In this document: positions 50,656 through 57,517 of the stretch, one piece after another
How the letters are laid out: each line of letters starts with the position of its first letter
Position numbering within the stretch: the stretch's first letter is position 1
Source of the DNA: Fen-549 sp964636655
GTDB lineage: Bacteria > Actinomycetota > Thermoleophilia > Gaiellales > Gaiellaceae
Direction of reading: 5' to 3'
Length of the DNA: 59,545 nt
NCBI GenBank assembly: GCA_964636655.1
Contig: CAZWTK010000011.1
Span: 1-59,545 of the forward strand
The notes under the pieces: generated by a model
The model's input: only the letters and a program-made list of their open reading frames with translations
Told to the model about the DNA's origin: nothing
The model's database searches: none
Program-made: the position numbers and the translations under genes

Positions 50656-51207
50656 CTACTTCGCGTCGTCTACCGGCTCAGGGCTCTCGTCGGGCTCCGC
50701 GACGGCGGGCTCGACCTCCGGCTCCGCGCTGTCCACGGGCTCGGCGCTCTCCGGCTCGGCGCTCTCCGGCTCCGTTGCCTCGGGCTCAGTGCTCTCCGGC
50801 TCCTCCAGGCCCTCGGCCTCTGCGACTTCGGGCACGGCGCCCGGCACCGCCTTCGTGAACTGGTCGCGCTTGGCTCGGACGCGGGCCTTCTTGCCGATCT
50901 TGGCGCGCAGGTAGTAGAGCTTGGCCCGGTTGACGTCGCCGATCGAGATCACGTCGATCTTGTTGATCTTCGGCGAGTGGAGCGGGAAGGTGCGCTCGAC
51001 GCCGACTCCGAAGGAGCTCTTGCGCACGGTGAAGGTCTCACGCACGCCGGCGCCCTGGCGCTTGATCACGATTCCCTCGAAGACCTGGATGCGCTGGCGC
51101 TGGCCCTCGATCACCTTGAAGTGCACGCGCACGCTGTCGCCCGCCTTGAACCGAGGCAACTCGGGGCGCAGCTGACGCTGCTCGATCTGCTCGATGATCT
51201 TGTTCAT
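50656..51207 (-). CDS. rplS: Ribosomal protein L19 with acidic C-terminal extension
   Basis: A 183-residue protein. The first 115 residues are a normal L19 (RPELPRFKAGDSVRVHFKVIEG and GVGVERTFPLHSPKI). The last 65 are a Glu/Pro/Ala tail with repeated EPE-S/T-AEP units, absent from typical 115-120-residue L19. ATG at 51207. The 232-bp upstream gap contains a structured element (51332-51413) and, 50 nt from the start, a GC-rich stretch followed by TTTTTT on the gene strand. Confidence 0.95.
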   Translation of the reverse strand: MNKIIEQIEQRQLRPELPRFKAGDSVRVHFKVIEGQRQRIQVFEGIVIKRQGAGVRETFTVRKSSFGVGVERTFPLHSPKINKIDVISIGDVNRAKLYYLRAKIGKKARVRAKRDQFTKAVPGAVPEVAEAEGLEEPESTEPEATEPESAEPESAEPVDSAEPEVEPAVAEPDESPEPVDDAK

Positions 51208-51331
51208 GACTGAAAAGAGGACCAGCTGGTAGCCGGCGGCAATCGTAGCTAAAAAAGGCGCGGCCGGGCGCTACTGGACTCGAATTTGAATGATGACCCG
51301 CCGACTGGGTGTGATCGGCAAGTGCGATGCC

Positions 51332-51413
51332 AGGACGCAGGGAGTGCCCATGTCGAAGAGATGTGGGTGCGACCGAGGACGACGGAGCGTGCCGCTGAGC
51401 GCGCTCAGGCGGC
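51332..51413 (+). ncRNA. Candidate structured RNA element, copy near rplS
   Basis: Conserved AGGACGCAGGGAG (51332-51344) leads into an 11-bp hairpin: arms GTGCCCATGTC (51344-51354) and GATGTGGGTGC (51360-51370). Conserved GCGACCGAGGACGACGG follows at 51369-51385, then a second hairpin (51391-51413) and a CGTTTTG tract. Four pairs are G-U and only fit a plus-strand RNA. It matches 54501-54572 with compensatory changes. Confidence 0.5.
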
Positions 51414-51439
51414 GGAGTGCTTCGTTTTGATTCGAGTTC

Positions 51440-52147
51440 TTAGAACGAGATCCGGTTCGGCGGCCAGTAGGTCATGAAGACCGGTCCGACCAGGTCCTTG
51501 CGCGGTACGGGCCCCCAATCGCGTGAGTCACAGGAGGCGACTCGGTTGTCGCCCATGAAGAAGTACCACCCCTTCGGCACCCGCCAGACTCCGCTGCGCG
51601 TATCGCGCCGGCCCGACTTCACGTAGGGCTCGTTCAGCTTCTCGCCGTTGATGTAGATGAAGCCGTGCTTCTCGCTGACCGTGTCGCCCGGCAGCCCGAT
51701 CAGGCGCTTGACGAGCACCTTGGTGCCGAGGCTGCGGCAGACCTCCGCGGCCACGGACGGCGCCCTGAAGACGGCGATCTCTCCCCTGTGCGGACTACGG
51801 AATCTGTAGATGAAGCGGTTCACGAGCACCCGGTCGGAGAAGTGCAGGCCGAGGAAGCTGGTTCCCTGGCACCTACCGGGAGAGACGGGCCCCGACTGCT
51901 GAGGCGCGGTCGGTTGGTTCTGGCTCGGCTGCAGCGACGAGGTAGGCGCGGACGTCTTCGTCTTGGAGGGGGCGCAGTGCAGCGTCGGCTCCATCGAAGG
52001 GGTGGGTATCGCGTAGGGGGTGACGACCCAGGCGCGGAAGGCAAGCACGACGACCAGCGCAATGACGATCCCGATCAGCCAATCGGCGAGCACCCGCGCC
52101 CATCGCGGAAGTCGCTGGAAAAGCCGGTCGAACGGATTCTTCGTCAT
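51440..52147 (-). CDS. lepB: Signal peptidase I, copy 1
   Basis: A 235-residue type I signal peptidase with one N-terminal membrane anchor (about 17-38). The catalytic Ser is in AIPTPSMEPTL (about 47-57), the catalytic Lys in LVKRLIGLPGDTVSEK, and box E is GDNRVASCDSRDWGPVP. An extra Pro/Thr/Ser-rich segment (PTSSLQPSQNQPTAPQQ) is inserted after the Ser box. ATG at 52147, 3 bp after the second copy. It cleaves signal peptides of exported proteins. Several tandem lepB genes at this locus are known from Streptomyces. Confidence 0.94.
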   Translation of the reverse strand: MTKNPFDRLFQRLPRWARVLADWLIGIVIALVVVLAFRAWVVTPYAIPTPSMEPTLHCAPSKTKTSAPTSSLQPSQNQPTAPQQSGPVSPGRCQGTSFLGLHFSDRVLVNRFIYRFRSPHRGEIAVFRAPSVAAEVCRSLGTKVLVKRLIGLPGDTVSEKHGFIYINGEKLNEPYVKSGRRDTRSGVWRVPKGWYFFMGDNRVASCDSRDWGPVPRKDLVGPVFMTYWPPNRISF

Positions 52148-52150
52148 GAC

Positions 52151-52759
52151 TCAGTGGAAAGAGAGCCGGTTGGGCGGCCAGTAGGTCATGAAGACCTTGC
52201 CGATCAGGTTCCCTCTCGGAACCGAGCCCCAGTCGCGCGAGTCACAGGATTCGTTGCGGTTGTCTCCCATCAGGAAGTACGCGCCCTTGGGCACGTGCCA
52301 GGTGCCGGACCGCCTGTCGCGCCGTGCCGGTTGGATGTAGTTCTCGCTCAGCTCCTTGCCGTTGACGTAGATGAAGCCGCGCTTCTCTTTGATCGTCTCG
52401 CCGGGCAGCCCGATCAGGCGCTTGACGAACACGGAGCTTCCCGCGCTGCCGGCGCAGACCTCGCGTGCCCGCTTGGGCGTCTTGAAGACGACTATCTCGC
52501 CGCGGCGCGGTCCGCGGAAGTGGTAGGTGATGCGATCGGTGAGCACTCGGTCGGAGAACTTCGCCTCGCAGCCGGGACTTGGCCGGGCGCAACGCAGCGT
52601 CGGCTCCATCGACGAGGTCGGAATACGGTACGGATTGACGACCCAGGCCTTGATCGCCAGCACGATGGCGATCGCACCGAGGATCGTCAGCGTCCAGTCG
52701 AGCACCACCCTCATCGTTTTCGGTAGACGTCCAAAGAGGCGATCGATCGGATTTCTCAC
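52151..52759 (-). CDS. lepB: Signal peptidase I, copy 2
   Basis: A 202-residue type I signal peptidase, closely related to the neighbour but lacking its Pro/Ser-rich insert. One membrane helix, Ser box IPTSSMEPTLRC, Lys box FVKRLIGLPGETIKEK and GDNRNESCDSRDWGSVP are all present. The GTG at 52759 overlaps the trmD stop (GTGA). The two copies differ in their first 80 residues and around the Ser box, which may give different preprotein preferences. Confidence 0.94.
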   Translation of the reverse strand: MRNPIDRLFGRLPKTMRVVLDWTLTILGAIAIVLAIKAWVVNPYRIPTSSMEPTLRCARPSPGCEAKFSDRVLTDRITYHFRGPRRGEIVVFKTPKRAREVCAGSAGSSVFVKRLIGLPGETIKEKRGFIYVNGKELSENYIQPARRDRRSGTWHVPKGAYFLMGDNRNESCDSRDWGSVPRGNLIGKVFMTYWPPNRLSFH

Positions 52760-53415
52760 TCGGTGCTCCTGACTCGGCTCTGGTCGCGCCGCCAGCTATC
52801 GATGCGAGCGTGGTTGCCTGAGAGCAGAACCTCGGGCACCTTCCAACCGCGGAACTCGGCCGGACGCGTGTATTGCGGGTACTCTAGCCCGCCGTCCAAC
52901 TCCTCGGAGAAGCTCTCGATCAGGCCCGACTCCTCACTGCCCAGAGCACCGGGGAGGCGGCGCACCACCGCGTCGAGAAGCGCCATGGCCGGAATCTCGC
53001 CGCCCGAGAGCACGTAGGGGCCGATCGAGACCGCGTCCGTGCACATGTGCTCGACGATCCGCTCGTCGAAGCCCTCGAAGCGCGAGGAGAGGAGAGTCAG
53101 GCTCTCCTCGCCGGCCAGCTCCTCGACCAGAGCCTGGTCGAGCTGGCGCCCCTGTGGCGTGAGCGCGATCGTTCGCCGCTTGGGAATGCCGCCGTAGACG
53201 GCGTCCAGAGCGGCGGCCACGACGTCTACCCGCAGCACCATGCCGGCGCCGCCGCCGTAGGGCTCGTCGTCGACCTGACGGGCGCTGAGCGGAGTCGTCT
53301 CACGGTAGTTGAAGAGGCGCAGCTCGAGCGTCTGCCCGAGCACCGCCGCGAGCGGGCGCCGCTCGCACATCCATTCGAATGCCGACGGAACGAGCGTGAA
53401 GATGTCGATTTGCAC
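52756..53415 (-). CDS. trmD: tRNA (guanine-37-N1)-methyltransferase
   Basis: A 219-residue SPOUT-class enzyme that methylates G37 of tRNAs. It begins QIDIFTLVPSAFEW and has DDEPYGGGAGMVLRVDVV in the middle. The knotted SAM site is SIGPYVLSGGEIPAMALLDAVVRRLPGALG (about 122-150). The start is the GTG at 53415, giving the normal N-terminus; the longer frame is a read-through of upstream sequence. It is preceded by rimM at 20 bp. Confidence 0.95.
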   Translation of the reverse strand: MQIDIFTLVPSAFEWMCERRPLAAVLGQTLELRLFNYRETTPLSARQVDDEPYGGGAGMVLRVDVVAAALDAVYGGIPKRRTIALTPQGRQLDQALVEELAGEESLTLLSSRFEGFDERIVEHMCTDAVSIGPYVLSGGEIPAMALLDAVVRRLPGALGSEESGLIESFSEELDGGLEYPQYTRPAEFRGWKVPEVLLSGNHARIDSWRRDQSRVRSTE

Positions 53416-53435
53416 AGGATCAGTTCTCGGCGGAG

Positions 53436-53912
53436 CTAGTCCGGCTCCGCGAATCCGGTGTGGATAACGATACGTGCAGCGGCGAGATCCACGAGCAAGA
53501 TGCACTCCTCGACCAGCGGCAGCGCCAGACCCGAATCGAGCTCAAGCACGTCGTTGGCCACGCCCGAGACGACCTCCTCGACGCGTCCGAGCGCTCGCCC
53601 TCCCTCCTCGGCGACCTCCAGCCCGACGAGCTGGAAGGCGTAGTAGGTGTCTTCGGCGAGCGGCGGCAGCTGCGATTGCGGAATCCAGAGCTCAGCACCG
53701 CGCTCGACCTCGCGGTCGAGCCGCACCACTGGGCGCCCGCCCGACAGCTTCGACTCGATGACGGTAGCGGTGACTCCGTTCACCAGAACGGCCGCGCCTA
53801 CGACGAAGCGCTCGGGATCCTCGCTCGGACGCTCGACGAAGAAGGCGCCCTTGAGGCCGTGTGGCTTGCCGACGCGACCTATCGAGACGAGTTGGGGATC
53901 CTCACTCGGCAA
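53436..53912 (-). CDS. rimM: 16S rRNA processing protein RimM
   Basis: A 158-residue 30S maturation factor. The N-terminal barrel carries SIGRVGKPHGLKGAFFV (about 10-26) and the C-terminal PRC-barrel carries LVGLEVAEEGGRALGRVEEVVSGVANDVLEL. The start is a TTG at 53912, which overlaps the KH-protein gene end by 11 bases; no better in-frame start exists. It binds S19 and the 16S head during assembly. Confidence 0.92.
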   Translation of the reverse strand: MPSEDPQLVSIGRVGKPHGLKGAFFVERPSEDPERFVVGAAVLVNGVTATVIESKLSGGRPVVRLDREVERGAELWIPQSQLPPLAEDTYYAFQLVGLEVAEEGGRALGRVEEVVSGVANDVLELDSGLALPLVEECILLVDLAAARIVIHTGFAEPD

Positions 53913-54132
53913 TCTCGAGCAGGTATCGCTTTCCCTCGTGCGCGCCGCCGGCGCGCACGAGCGTACGCAGAGATCGGATGATCCGGCCCTGGCGCCCGAT
54001 CACCTTGCCTCGGTCGTCGTCGGCAACGGTTAGCCGCAGCACGGTGTCGCCGTCGCGTTCCAGTTCCTCGACCGAGACGGCGCCGGGGTTCTCGACGAAC
54101 CGACGCACGGTCTCGAGTAGGAACTCAGCCAA
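53902..54132 (-). CDS. khpA: KH-domain RNA-binding protein (KhpA-like)
   Basis: A 76-residue single KH-domain protein with the GKVIGRQGRIIRSLRTLV motif (GxxG loop, about 42-59), between rpsP and rimM as in most actinobacteria and firmicutes. KhpA binds many RNAs and is linked to cell-wall and ribosomal control. The start at 54132 overlaps the rpsP stop. Confidence 0.92.
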   Translation of the reverse strand: MAEFLLETVRRFVENPGAVSVEELERDGDTVLRLTVADDDRGKVIGRQGRIIRSLRTLVRAGGAHEGKRYLLEIAE

Positions 54133-54370
54133 GGAGCCCCTTTATCTCGAGTAGGCGGCTGACAGGCGCAGTCGGCTGAACGCCCTTCGAGAGCCAGTCC
54201 TTCACCTTGGCCTCGTCGAACTCGATCAGCGAGGGCTCGGAGCGCGGGTTGTAGCGGCCGACGATCTCGATGAATCGGCCGTCGCGCGGCGCGCGCGAGT
54301 CGGCGACCACGACACGGTAGATCGGGTTCTTTTTCGACCCAACCCGCGTCAGTCTCATCTTTGCTGCCAT
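54125..54370 (-). CDS. rpsP: Ribosomal protein S16
   Basis: An 81-residue protein: KMRLTRVGSKKNPIYRVVVADSRAPRDGRFIEIVGRYNPRSEP is the S16 core. It is the first gene of rpsP-KH-rimM-trmD-lepB. ATG at 54370 with AAAGGA upstream. The 238-bp gap before it carries a structured element (54501-54572) seen again before rplS. Confidence 0.96.
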   Translation of the reverse strand: MAAKMRLTRVGSKKNPIYRVVVADSRAPRDGRFIEIVGRYNPRSEPSLIEFDEAKVKDWLSKGVQPTAPVSRLLEIKGLLG

Positions 54371-54500
54371 CTAGATCCTTTCCGGGCGGAGCGCCTTCGC
54401 TTCGCCGTCTCTCTTCGCGGTTCCGTGAAATCTCGCCAAACCTTAGCGGTATCCAGCGTAGATCCGCTCTTGTTCGGCCGAGTGAGAACCGAGCAGGCCT

Positions 54501-54572
54501 AGGACGCAGGGAGCATTCGTATCTCGCAGGATGCGGATGCGACTGAGGACAACGGGATGCGAAGCGTTCGCA
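54501..54572 (+). ncRNA. Candidate structured RNA element, copy near rpsP
   Basis: Same layout as the copy near rplS: AGGACGCAGGGAG (54501-54513), an 11-bp hairpin GCATTCGTATC / GATGCGGATGC (54513-54523 with 54530-54540), conserved GCGACTGAGGACAACGG (54539-54555), and a TGCGAA-GCG-TTCGCA hairpin (54558-54572). Two pairs changed compensatorily relative to the other copy. It lies 131-202 bp upstream of the rpsP start and about 37 bp after ffh ends. Confidence 0.5.
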
Positions 54573-54608
54573 GCCGAACGAGCTGGGCGGATTCGCGCTG
54601 ACTACCGC

Positions 54609-55982
54609 TCAACGACGGCGGCGCTTTTTGCGTGCCTTGGTCGACTTTCTCGGGGGCCCGGCGGAGCCGACCTGCCCCGGCAGACGCATCTTCCCGCCCG
54701 CGTTCATCTGCTTCAGCATCCGCTCCATCTGACGCCGCATCTCCAGCACCTGGTTCACCTGTTGCACCGTGGTACCGCTGCCGCGCGAGATGCGCGCCCG
54801 CCGCTTGCCGTCGATGATCTCGGGCCGACGCCGCTCCTCGGGTGTCATCGAGAGGACGACTGCCTCGACCCGCGCCAGCTGCTTCTCGTCCACGTCGGCG
54901 TCCTTCAGCTGGCCGGGGAGCCCCGGAATCATGCCGAGCAGCCCCTTCATCGAGCCCATCCGCCGCATCATCTTGTAGGCGCGCAGGAAGTCCTCGAACG
55001 AGAAGCGGCCCTTGAGCAGGCGCTCCTCCATCTCGGCCTGCTCATCGACGGCGACCGCCTGCTCGGCGCGCTCGATCAGCGAGAGGACGTCGCCCATGCC
55101 GAGGATGCGCGAGGCCATCCGCTCGGGATGGAACAGCTCGAGCTGGTCGAGCTTCTCGCCCACCGAGACGAGCTTGATCGGCTTGCCGGTGACGGCCTTG
55201 ACCGAGAGCGCCGCGCCGCCGCGAGCATCGCCGTCGAGCTTGCTCATGACGACGCCGTCGAAGTCGACGCGCTCGGCGAAGGCCTCGGCGACGGTGACGG
55301 CTTCCTGCCCAGTCATCGAATCGAGCACGAGCAGCACGTTGTGCGGCTTGATCGCGTCTCTGACCGCTGCCAGCTGACTCATCATCTCCTCGTCCACGTG
55401 CAGGCGGCCGGCGGTGTCCACGATCGCCACGTCGCAGCCCTGGCGCACACTTTGCTCGATTCCCTCGCGCGCGACCGAGACCGGGTCGCTCGTGTCGCGG
55501 CGGGTATAGACGGGAACCTGGATCTGCGCGCCGAGTTGCTCAAGCTGGTCGATCGCGGCCGGGCGCTGCAGGTCGCAGGCGACGAGGAAGGCCTTCTTCT
55601 TCTCCTTGCGCAGGAAGAGCGCCAGCTTGGCCGCCGCGGTCGTCTTGCCCGAGCCCTGCAGGCCGGCGAGCAATATCACCGTGGGCGCACGCGAGGCGAA
55701 GGCCAGATCGGAAGCGCCGGCGCCCATCAGCGCCGTCAGCTCCTCGTGCACGATCTTCACGACCTGCTGCCCGGGCGTGAGGCTCTTCAGCACGTCCTGC
55801 CCGAGCGCCCGCTCCCTCACCTGGGCGACGAACTGCCTGACGACGTTGAAGTTGACGTCGGCCTCGAGCAGGGCGAGGCGGATCTCGCGCATCGCGCGTG
55901 AGATCGCTTCCTCGTTGAGCGTGCCGCGCTTGCGCAGGTCGCCGAGGATGCCCTGAAGCCTGTCGGAGAGCGAGTCGAGCAT
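54609..55982 (-). CDS. ffh: Signal recognition particle protein Ffh
   Basis: A 457-residue GTPase. The N domain is followed by the G domain with GLQGSGKTTAAAKLA (about 105-120), DTAGRLHVDE and the SKLDGDARGG motif. A methionine-rich M domain (PERMASRIL, then many Met) and a basic C-terminal tail KKRRRR follow. It targets ribosome-nascent chain complexes to the membrane with 4.5S RNA, which is not encoded in this window. ATG at 55982, with a TACACT box 8 nt upstream. Confidence 0.96.
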   Translation of the reverse strand: MLDSLSDRLQGILGDLRKRGTLNEEAISRAMREIRLALLEADVNFNVVRQFVAQVRERALGQDVLKSLTPGQQVVKIVHEELTALMGAGASDLAFASRAPTVILLAGLQGSGKTTAAAKLALFLRKEKKKAFLVACDLQRPAAIDQLEQLGAQIQVPVYTRRDTSDPVSVAREGIEQSVRQGCDVAIVDTAGRLHVDEEMMSQLAAVRDAIKPHNVLLVLDSMTGQEAVTVAEAFAERVDFDGVVMSKLDGDARGGAALSVKAVTGKPIKLVSVGEKLDQLELFHPERMASRILGMGDVLSLIERAEQAVAVDEQAEMEERLLKGRFSFEDFLRAYKMMRRMGSMKGLLGMIPGLPGQLKDADVDEKQLARVEAVVLSMTPEERRRPEIIDGKRRARISRGSGTTVQQVNQVLEMRRQMERMLKQMNAGGKMRLPGQVGSAGPPRKSTKARKKRRRR

Positions 55983-56219
55983 CGCGGCTCAGTGTAGTCG
56001 CGGCCTCAGCGCCGGCCGCGCCAGCGGAGCCGTGCCCGTTCCGGCGCAGAGACGGCACATTCTCGTGTGCCCCGTCCCGCTACCGTATTCGCCCCGCCAC
56101 CCCGGTGCCAGGCACCGGGTTGGAACACCTCTGCGCGGGTCGCGGATTCGTGCGCATATCGAAGCGGAAAAGGCACTGACGCGTGGCATTCGCGGTGTAC
56201 TTGGGCGGTACATTCGAAC

Positions 56220-56249
56220 GACCCCGCGGGCGGGTGGCTCGGTGGCGGG
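56220..56249 (+). repeat. Dispersed G-rich intergenic repeat, copy at 56.2 kb
   Basis: GACCCCGCGGGCGGGTGG followed by CTCGGTGGCGGG, identical in its core to the 24.3 kb copy (opposite strand) and one base from the 37.0 kb copy. Confidence 0.85.
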
Positions 56250-56304
56250 TAGTGGGCTGCGCCAACCATCAAGCAATGGCGAGGAGAGCCGACTCGAGAA
56301 AGTC

Positions 56305-56332
56305 AACGGCCCCGGGAAACACCGGGGCCGTT
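56305..56332. terminator. Strong hairpin terminator after secreted-protein gene
   Basis: Perfect 11-bp stem AACGGCCCCGG / CCGGGGCCGTT with a 6-nt loop, 30 bp beyond the stop at 56362 on the minus strand. There is no good U tract on either strand, as is common in high-GC actinobacteria. Confidence 0.65.
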
Positions 56333-56361
56333 GTTTATTCGCACCGAGACGCCTCTGTGAG

Positions 56362-56703
56362 CTAGTGCTCGCCCTGCTGCTGAGTGTTGGCGTTCGGGTT
56401 GGTGTCCGCGTATCCACCCGGCCCGTCACTCGGCCCGGATTCGCTCGTGGCCTGTTCGCTCTCGGAGCCCGCAGCCTCGCCGACTTGATCGGTTCCGGAC
56501 TGATCGCCCTGCTGGACGTTGTCAGTGTCAACCGCATTGGTCTGCTCGACCGCGCCCGCCTGCTCGCTCTGTTGTTCCTGGGTCACGGCCGGCGCGTTTG
56601 GCGTCGAGGCCTTCTGCCCGGCAGAGGCAAGCGCTGAACCTCCCACGGCCAGCGCAGCAATCGCGAGCAGTGCAGTTCCCAGCTTGATTAGTCGTTTACG
56701 CAC
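56362..56703 (-). CDS. Secreted Gln/Asn/Ser-rich protein
   Basis: A 113-residue protein. A signal peptide (MRKRLIKLGTALLAIAALAVGGSALASAG, with an ALASA cleavage site) is followed by a low-complexity region rich in Gln, Asn, Ser, Gly and Glu, with no cysteine. No family is recognised. The GTG at 56703 is chosen for the AGGAG 7 nt upstream and the signal peptide. It is divergent from the two-component system across 133 bp that hold OmpR-type boxes, so it may be a target of that system. Confidence 0.75.
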   Translation of the reverse strand: MRKRLIKLGTALLAIAALAVGGSALASAGQKASTPNAPAVTQEQQSEQAGAVEQTNAVDTDNVQQGDQSGTDQVGEAAGSESEQATSESGPSDGPGGYADTNPNANTQQQGEH

Positions 56704-56763
56704 GTTTTTTCTCCTATCTCGATTGATCGTTGCGAGTGCATACGGCCAAGTTAGGGATGCCGT

Positions 56764-56813
56764 GTGAGACGGTGGTGAAAGACTCGGCCGCTTCGCTTTC
56801 ACCTTTTTCTCAC
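56764..56813. promoter_or_regulatory. Head-to-head OmpR-type direct-repeat operator
   Basis: GTGAGA (56764) and GTGAAA (56775) form an 11-bp-spaced direct repeat. TTTCAC (56797) and TCTCAC (56808) form the mirror-image pair with the same 11-bp spacing. Together they give a symmetric element between the secreted-protein gene and the response regulator gene. Eleven-bp-spaced direct repeats are the usual binding sites of OmpR/PhoB-type regulators. Confidence 0.6.
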
Positions 56814-56836
56814 GTCTCTTGGCGCACACTTAGTAC

Positions 56837-57517
56837 ATGCGCACGCTGGTGGTTGAAGACGACCTCAAGCTGGCAAGGCTGCTGCAGCGCGGTCTCGTCG
56901 AGGCCGGCAACGCGACAGACGTCGCCGGAAGCGGCGAGGACGCACTCTGGATGGCGCCGGCATGCGAATACGACGCGATCATCCTCGATGTGATGCTGCC
57001 GGGCATCGACGGGTTCCAGACATGCGCCGGCCTACGCGAAGCCGGCGTTTGGACGCCGATCCTGATGCTCACGGCCCGCGACGCCGTCGAGGATCGGGTG
57101 GCCGGGCTCGACGCGGGCGCCGACGACTACCTGAGCAAGCCCTTCTCGTTCGTCGAGCTGCTGGCGCGGCTACGCGCGCTCGTCCGTCGCGGCGGGTCCG
57201 AGCGGCCGGCGGTGCTCGAGGTCGGCGACCTGCGCCTCGACCCGGCCCTGCGTCAGGTGTGGAGGGGCGAGCAGGAGATCAACCTTTCGAGCAAGGAGTT
57301 CGCCCTGCTCGAGCTCTTCATGCGTCGGCCAAACGAGGTGCTCACGCGCCTCGACCTGCTCGAGCACGCCTGGGACATCGGCTATGAGAACCGCTCGAAT
57401 GTGATCACGGTCTACATTCGCTACCTGCGCGAGAAGATCGACCGTCCCTTTGGCCTGCAGACGATCGAAACCGTGTACGGCGCGGGCTACCGCCTCCGCA
57501 GCAACGGAGACAGATGA
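56837..57517 (+). CDS. OmpR/PhoB-family response regulator
   Basis: A 226-residue regulator. The receiver domain starts LVVEDD, has phospho-acceptor Asp in IILDVMLPG (about 51) and LSKPF. A C-terminal winged helix includes INLSSKEFALLELFMRRPNEVLTRLDLLEHAWD and VITVYIRYLREKID. ATG at 56837. Its stop overlaps the kinase ATG. The promoter region carries paired 11-bp-spaced repeats, suggesting autoregulation. The signal is unknown. Confidence 0.95.
   Translation: MRTLVVEDDLKLARLLQRGLVEAGNATDVAGSGEDALWMAPACEYDAIILDVMLPGIDGFQTCAGLREAGVWTPILMLTARDAVEDRVAGLDAGADDYLSKPFSFVELLARLRALVRRGGSERPAVLEVGDLRLDPALRQVWRGEQEINLSSKEFALLELFMRRPNEVLTRLDLLEHAWDIGYENRSNVITVYIRYLREKIDRPFGLQTIETVYGAGYRLRSNGDR

Larger units (their letters stand above)
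55983..56361. other. Gene-free interval upstream of ffh
   Basis: 379 bp with no credible gene. It contains the palindrome CCCGGTGCC-A-GGCACCGGG (56101-56119), a copy of the dispersed G-rich repeat (56220-56249), and the terminator at 56305-56332. Confidence 0.8.

Noticed and set aside
51208..51439. Simple minus-strand r-protein leader interpretation of the hairpin element
   Set aside because: On the minus strand four of the eleven pairs become A-C mismatches, so this is kept only as an alternative to a plus-strand RNA.
56305..56332. Terminator assigned to a plus-strand gene because of the TTGTTTATT tail
   Set aside because: No plus-strand gene ends nearby; the minus-strand secreted-protein gene ends 30 bp away, so it is read as its terminator.
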